Shown piece after piece: positions 5,966 through 6,635 of a stretch of 6,635 bases of DNA (position 1 is its first letter; the number at the start of each line of letters is the position of its first letter). The position numbers and the translations under genes are program-made. The notes under the pieces were generated by a model. It was not told where the DNA came from. It searched no databases and saw only the letters and a program-made list of their open reading frames with translations. Source of the stretch: Candidatus Krumholzibacteriia bacterium (GTDB lineage Bacteria; Krumholzibacteriota; Krumholzibacteriia; LZORAL124-64-63); NCBI GenBank assembly GCA_030590265.1, contig JAUUYW010000190.1, positions 1 to 6,635 of the forward strand, written 5' to 3'.

Positions 5966-6635
5966 CCAACCGAATATTGTCAATCTGGATCGCAGTGGAA
6001 TCTTTCTTGTCACTCATGAAAACCAGGAGGTAGGACATATCGTTGAGGTCCAAAATTCGGTCGCCATGCATGACTTTTCGCTGGGTGATGGGCATGGAGT
6101 AGGTTGTCCATTCAGGAGTCGCCAAAAACCTGTTGCTGACCCAGGTTTGATCCCGGCGGGATTGAAAATCGTCGAGACGGATTGAAAACGGAACGGTTTC
6201 CCGACCAGGTGTTACGTGACGGACTTCGAATTTGAGAACCTGGTAGGCGCTCCAGTCATGAGGAAAATGCCGCATCTGGGCACCGGGCCAACGACTGGGC
6301 GGACCACTTTCGATGCGCAAAACTGTGCCGGGACCATCATGTGAGTCGGGCACTTTCACGAAGTCGAGCTTGGCGTTGTACGTATCGGACCATATCCATT
6401 TTTCATGGATGCCCTCAAAGTTGGACACCAGGGGAAAAGATTGTTTGGCGTGGTAACTGCCCATGACCAAACCGGGCAGGAAATAGAGTTGAGTGGAAAG
6501 CAGAAGAATGATGGAAACAATAATTCCCAGGCCGATCCTGCGCTGATAGCCTTTCCAGATCACCAAGCCAACAGCCAGCATGATGCCGGCCACATCCAGG
6601 CCAAAATCTCCCAGCAAAGCAGCCCGTCCCACCAG
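5961..6635 (-). CDS. VanZ-like membrane domain fused to a carbohydrate-binding-like beta-sandwich, 5' end outside window
   Basis: The frame is open from the right edge to TAA at 5963-5961, giving 224 residues. The true start lies beyond the window; a GTG at 6632 is probably internal. The first residues, GRAALLGDFGLDVAG (3-17), match the end of VanZ-family domains, whose pattern is R-x5-D-x3-N-x2-G; here it is R4, D10, D14, G17, with Asp in place of the usual Asn. Two membrane helices follow (about 12-27 and 34-57). Residues 67-224 form a soluble beta-rich domain with SNFEG (71-75), WPGAQMRHFPHDWSAY, FSIRLDD, RFLATPEWTTYSMPI and a final QIDNIRLE. This pattern resembles galactose-binding-fold or CBM/CIA30-like domains that end in a DNIRL strand. 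The domain probably sits outside the cytoplasmic membrane and may bind glycan. VanZ proteins are linked to glycopeptide tolerance in some Gram-positives, but most are uncharacterised, so no resistance role is implied. It is convergent with the propeller gene. Confidence 0.7.
   Translation of the reverse strand: MVGRAALLGDFGLDVAGIMLAVGLVIWKGYQRRIGLGIIVSIILLLSTQLYFLPGLVMGSYHAKQSFPLVSNFEGIHEKWIWSDTYNAKLDFVKVPDSHDGPGTVLRIESGPPSRWPGAQMRHFPHDWSAYQVLKFEVRHVTPGRETVPFSIRLDDFQSRRDQTWVSNRFLATPEWTTYSMPITQRKVMHGDRILDLNDMSYLLVFMSDKKDSTAIQIDNIRLE

Overview
This window looks like ordinary chromosomal DNA from a free-living or environmental bacterium. It is moderately GC-rich and densely packed, with two good Shine-Dalgarno sequences. 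There is no sign of phage, transposon, plasmid, CRISPR or RNA genes. A secreted Asp-box (BNR/sortilin-like) propeller, a 6-bladed propeller with a GxGPGE motif and a VanZ-type protein with a C-terminal beta-sandwich together resemble lineages of the FCB group and its neighbours (for example Krumholzibacteriota, Eisenbacteria or Gemmatimonadota). That placement is an inference from protein style only and is low confidence.

Layout. (1) Positions 1-1976, minus strand: one long unbroken reading frame of 658 codons that leaves the window on the left. It encodes an exported protein with about nine Asp-box repeats. (2) Positions 1977-2057: a short gap with a GGAGG ribosome site, a terminator-like hairpin with a T-run and a TATAAT box. 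(3) Positions 2058-3149, minus: a complete membrane sensor histidine kinase with a GTG start. (4) Positions 3242-4519, minus: a 12-helix membrane protein with the internal two-fold repeat of the MATE/MOP transporter superfamily. (5) Positions 4520-4652: a 133-bp divergent intergenic region with a perfect 7-bp dyad and two TTGGTC repeats one helical turn apart. (6) Positions 4653-5906, plus: a secreted 6-bladed beta-propeller protein. (7) Positions 5934-5965: a terminator hairpin between convergent genes. (8) Positions 5961-6635, minus: the C-terminal part of a VanZ-like membrane protein fused to an extracytoplasmic carbohydrate-binding-like beta-sandwich, cut by the right edge. No gap between genes exceeds 133 bp.

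How the genes may work together. The three left-hand minus-strand genes (transporter-like protein, kinase, Asp-box protein) run head to tail with gaps of 92 and 81 bp, so they could be partly co-transcribed, although a hairpin separates the kinase from the Asp-box gene. No response regulator lies next to the kinase. Every product is membrane-bound or exported, so the common theme is the cell envelope and its surroundings, but nothing here proves a shared pathway. I found no convincing new multi-gene system. The points most worth checking are the His-cluster plus CxxC in the kinase sensor region, the VanZ/beta-sandwich fusion, the MOP-fold orphan and the dyad in the divergent region.
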